The notes under the pieces: generated by a model
Database searches by the model: none
What the model was told of the DNA's origin: nothing
The model's input: only the letters and a program-made list of their open reading frames with translations
Made by a program: the position numbers and the translations under genes
Shown: positions 4,687 through 6,336 of the stretch, piece by piece
How positions within the stretch are numbered: position 1 is the first letter of the stretch
Layout: each line of letters opens with the position of its first letter
Origin: Thermoleophilia bacterium
GTDB taxonomy: Bacteria > Actinomycetota > Thermoleophilia > Miltoncostaeales > Miltoncostaeaceae
DNA: 6,336 nucleotides
Reading direction: 5' to 3'
Assembly (NCBI GenBank): GCA_029861485.1
Contig: JAOTZF010000106.1
Coordinates: 1 to 6,336, forward strand

Positions 4687-6153
4687 GTGGGACCGGCTCT
4701 GCGCACCCTCCGAGGGCGCCTCATACTCGGCTCCGTGGCCGGCCTGCTCATCGCCGCCGTGCTGTTCATGGTGGTTGCGACGAGCATCATCCGGAATGCG
4801 GCCTCCGATGCGGCCCGCGAGGAGTTGGATCGCCAGGCCGTCGAGATCGGGCTGTTCATCTCCAACCGAGTGGAGCGCGCGCTCGAAGAGGGCCAGGAGG
4901 CCGAGGTTCCCCGCTCCATCCCCAACCTGGAGCGGCTCGTCGGTCCCGAGGCCGTCGTCTACTACGCCGGTTTGCAGATCAACCCGGGCTCTGGCGGCAG
5001 CAACAACTTGCCGGCCATCGCGGAGCAGCAGGTCGACTTCGGAATCCTCGCCGAGTCCGGTGTGCAGCGCATCGACTTCACCGTTCCCGGGTCGGATCGG
5101 CAGGTCGAGGGTACGGCGGTGCCCATCGAAGTGAGCGACAGGGTGATCGGCGCTGCTCTCGTCGCCCGGCCGCCGAAAGGCTTCGAGCCGGAATTCGGCG
5201 AGGTCGCGAGCCAGGCGCTGATCGCCGCGGGGTTCGGCCTGCTCATCGCGCTGGGCCTCTCCCTGTATCTCACCTCGCGCATCCTGCGACCGCTGCGTGC
5301 GATGCAGGCGGCAACGCGCAGCGTGGCCGACGGCAACATGAGGTTGCAGCTCGGGCCCACCGGAACGCAGGAACTCGATGAGCTCTCGAGCGCCTTCAAC
5401 CGGATGGTCGAGCGCCTGGCCGAGCGCGAGCGCCTGACCCGCGATTTCCTGATGAAGGTGACCCACGACCTGCGAACGCCCCTCACGGCGATCCGCGGCC
5501 ACTCGTCGGCCCTCAGCGACGGCGTCGTGCCTGAGGAGCTAATGGGCCGGTCTCTCCAGGCTATCGAGGGAGAGGCGTCCCGGCTCGAGACGATGGTCTC
5601 CGATCTGCTCGACTTGGCCAAGATTGACGCCCACACCTTCCGCGTGGAACTCGAGGAGATCGACCCCGCCGAGGTGCTGGAGCAGACCTTCGACGCCTTC
5701 GAGGCCAGCGCAGCCGAGCACGGCATCCTCTATCAGCGCAACCTCGCGGCCCTGCCGCCCATCGTCACCGACCCGACCCGCATGCAGCAGATCGTCAGCA
5801 ACCTGATCGAGAACGCGTTGCGATGGACATCCGAGGGCGGCACCGTGCGACTCGGCGCCCGCTCGACGCCCGACGGAGGCGTCGTAACCTCCGTCCGCGA
5901 CACCGGCCCCGGGATCGCCGACGAGGACATGGAGAGGATCTTCGAGCCGTTCGCCTCGAACGAGACCCCGGACGGCAAGCAGGGGAGCGGCCTGGGCCTC
6001 GCGATCAGCCACCAGCTCGCGCGGACGCTTGGGGGTGACGTGACCGTCGAGAGCAGCGTCGGGCATGGCAGCAGCTTCACCCTGGAGTTGCCGGCCGAGG
6101 CGCCTGAGGACGCCGCGACGGTGGACCGGCTGTCCGCCTCGCAGCGGACCTAG
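4687..6153 (+). CDS. Membrane sensor histidine kinase (HAMP, HisKA, HATPase_c)
   Basis: 488 residues. Order seen: short cytoplasmic start with RTLRGRL; TM1 about 13-35; an extracytoplasmic region about 36-175; TM2 about 176-196; HAMP about 197-249 (SRILRPLRAMQAATRSVADG ... ELDELSSAFNRMVERL); HisKA with the H-box FLMKVTHDLRTPL (phospho-acceptor His260); HATPase_c with the N-box NLIENAL (Asn376), G1 box DTGPGI (405-410), F-box IFEPF (418-422) and G2 box GSGLGLAI (433-440). All catalytic motifs are intact, so it should autophosphorylate and pass phosphate to the regulator encoded just upstream. The sensor region has no cysteine and matches no fold I can name, so the signal is unknown. The last 20 residues are a non-conserved tail. 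The start is GTG at 4687, three bases after an in-frame TAG; no other start would keep TM1 whole. No clear Shine-Dalgarno is present. Confidence 0.96.
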   Translation: MGPALRTLRGRLILGSVAGLLIAAVLFMVVATSIIRNAASDAAREELDRQAVEIGLFISNRVERALEEGQEAEVPRSIPNLERLVGPEAVVYYAGLQINPGSGGSNNLPAIAEQQVDFGILAESGVQRIDFTVPGSDRQVEGTAVPIEVSDRVIGAALVARPPKGFEPEFGEVASQALIAAGFGLLIALGLSLYLTSRILRPLRAMQAATRSVADGNMRLQLGPTGTQELDELSSAFNRMVERLAERERLTRDFLMKVTHDLRTPLTAIRGHSSALSDGVVPEELMGRSLQAIEGEASRLETMVSDLLDLAKIDAHTFRVELEEIDPAEVLEQTFDAFEASAAEHGILYQRNLAALPPIVTDPTRMQQIVSNLIENALRWTSEGGTVRLGARSTPDGGVVTSVRDTGPGIADEDMERIFEPFASNETPDGKQGSGLGLAISHQLARTLGGDVTVESSVGHGSSFTLELPAEAPEDAATVDRLSASQRT

Positions 6154-6336
6154 AGCGGCTGCTCGATACCCGGAAGGCGAATTGCCCCGACCACCAGGCT
6201 GAGGTTGTGGCGATCGGCGCCGCCGTTGTCGGCCGGTGATGGCGCCGAGCGGGGTGACGCAATGCGCGCGCTTCTTTGTAGTCAGGCGTCTCGGCCACCC
6301 CTCGAGCCCGGGCGTTTGGACAGGTGACCGGAGCGG
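6154..6336. other. Non-coding right end of the window
   Basis: 183 bases after the kinase stop without a supported gene on either strand. The only clear structure is the hairpin at 6214-6248. A following gene may begin beyond the edge. Confidence 0.5.
6214..6248 (+). terminator. Strong hairpin after the kinase gene, possible terminator
   Basis: TCGGCGCC (6214-6221) pairs perfectly with GGCGCCGA (6241-6248). Inside, GCCG-TTGT-CGGC (6222-6233) can stack on the outer stem, leaving CGGTGAT bulged. It lies 60 bases past the kinase stop. A short pyrimidine stretch, CTTCTTT, follows about 23 bases later and is too far away for a textbook intrinsic terminator, so it may instead be a Rho-associated or mRNA-stabilising 3' structure. 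Confidence 0.35.

Noticed and set aside
4621..5502. Minus-strand open frame (293 codons) opposite the kinase
   Set aside because: Antisense shadow with low-complexity Arg/Gly/Asp-rich translation; the plus-strand kinase explains the region.
6077..6298. Minus-strand open frame (73 codons) at the right end
   Set aside because: Overlaps the kinase 3' end, Arg/Pro/Ser-rich translation, no ribosome binding site or recognisable motif.
6270..6310. Minus-strand GGGTGGCCGAGACGCCTGAC, resembling the 5' part of a class II tRNA
   Set aside because: No matching anticodon stem, T-loop (GGTTCGA-type) or acceptor pairing could be found in the neighbouring bases.

Overview
The window is dense, GC-rich bacterial chromosome with long open frames, GTG/CTG starts and short intergenic gaps. 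The gene set (glutamine-dependent NAD+ synthase, OmpR/PhoB-type two-component pair, secreted subtilase, small zinc-ribbon protein) and the codon use suggest a high-GC actinobacterial lineage. A deep-branching group such as the Thermoleophilia/Solirubrobacterales is my best guess, by inference only: there is no rRNA or marker gene to prove it. I see no mobile element, tRNA, rRNA or CRISPR array.

Left arm, minus strand (1-2537): a glutamine-dependent NAD+ synthase gene (nadE) is followed by a secreted S8 (subtilisin-like) protease that starts inside the last codons of nadE and runs off the left edge before its catalytic serine. The two form an overlapping transcription unit. No ATG, GTG or TTG lies between the upstream in-frame stop of nadE and its conserved first strand, so a CTG start is proposed.

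Divergent gap (2538-2637): about 100 bases separate nadE from the plus-strand genes. They hold a perfect 7-bp inverted repeat and a good ribosome binding site for the next gene.

Right arm, plus strand (2638-6153): a 137-residue zinc-ribbon protein with a G8 tract near its 5' end; a 167-residue secreted, very basic, beta-rich protein of unknown function; then an OmpR/PhoB-family response regulator and its sensor histidine kinase. The two-component genes are separated by about 100 bases containing two GC-rich hairpins and a 14-codon mini-ORF, which could set the kinase level below that of the regulator. The kinase has two membrane segments, an unrecognised extracytoplasmic sensor region of about 140 residues, HAMP, HisKA and HATPase_c domains, with all catalytic motifs intact. 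After the kinase, 6154-6336 shows no convincing gene, only a strong hairpin.

No gap exceeds 300 bases. Nothing here clearly amounts to a new multi-gene system. The less ordinary parts are the two uncharacterised small proteins, the unusual nadE start, the nadE/protease overlap, and the structured RR-HK gap.
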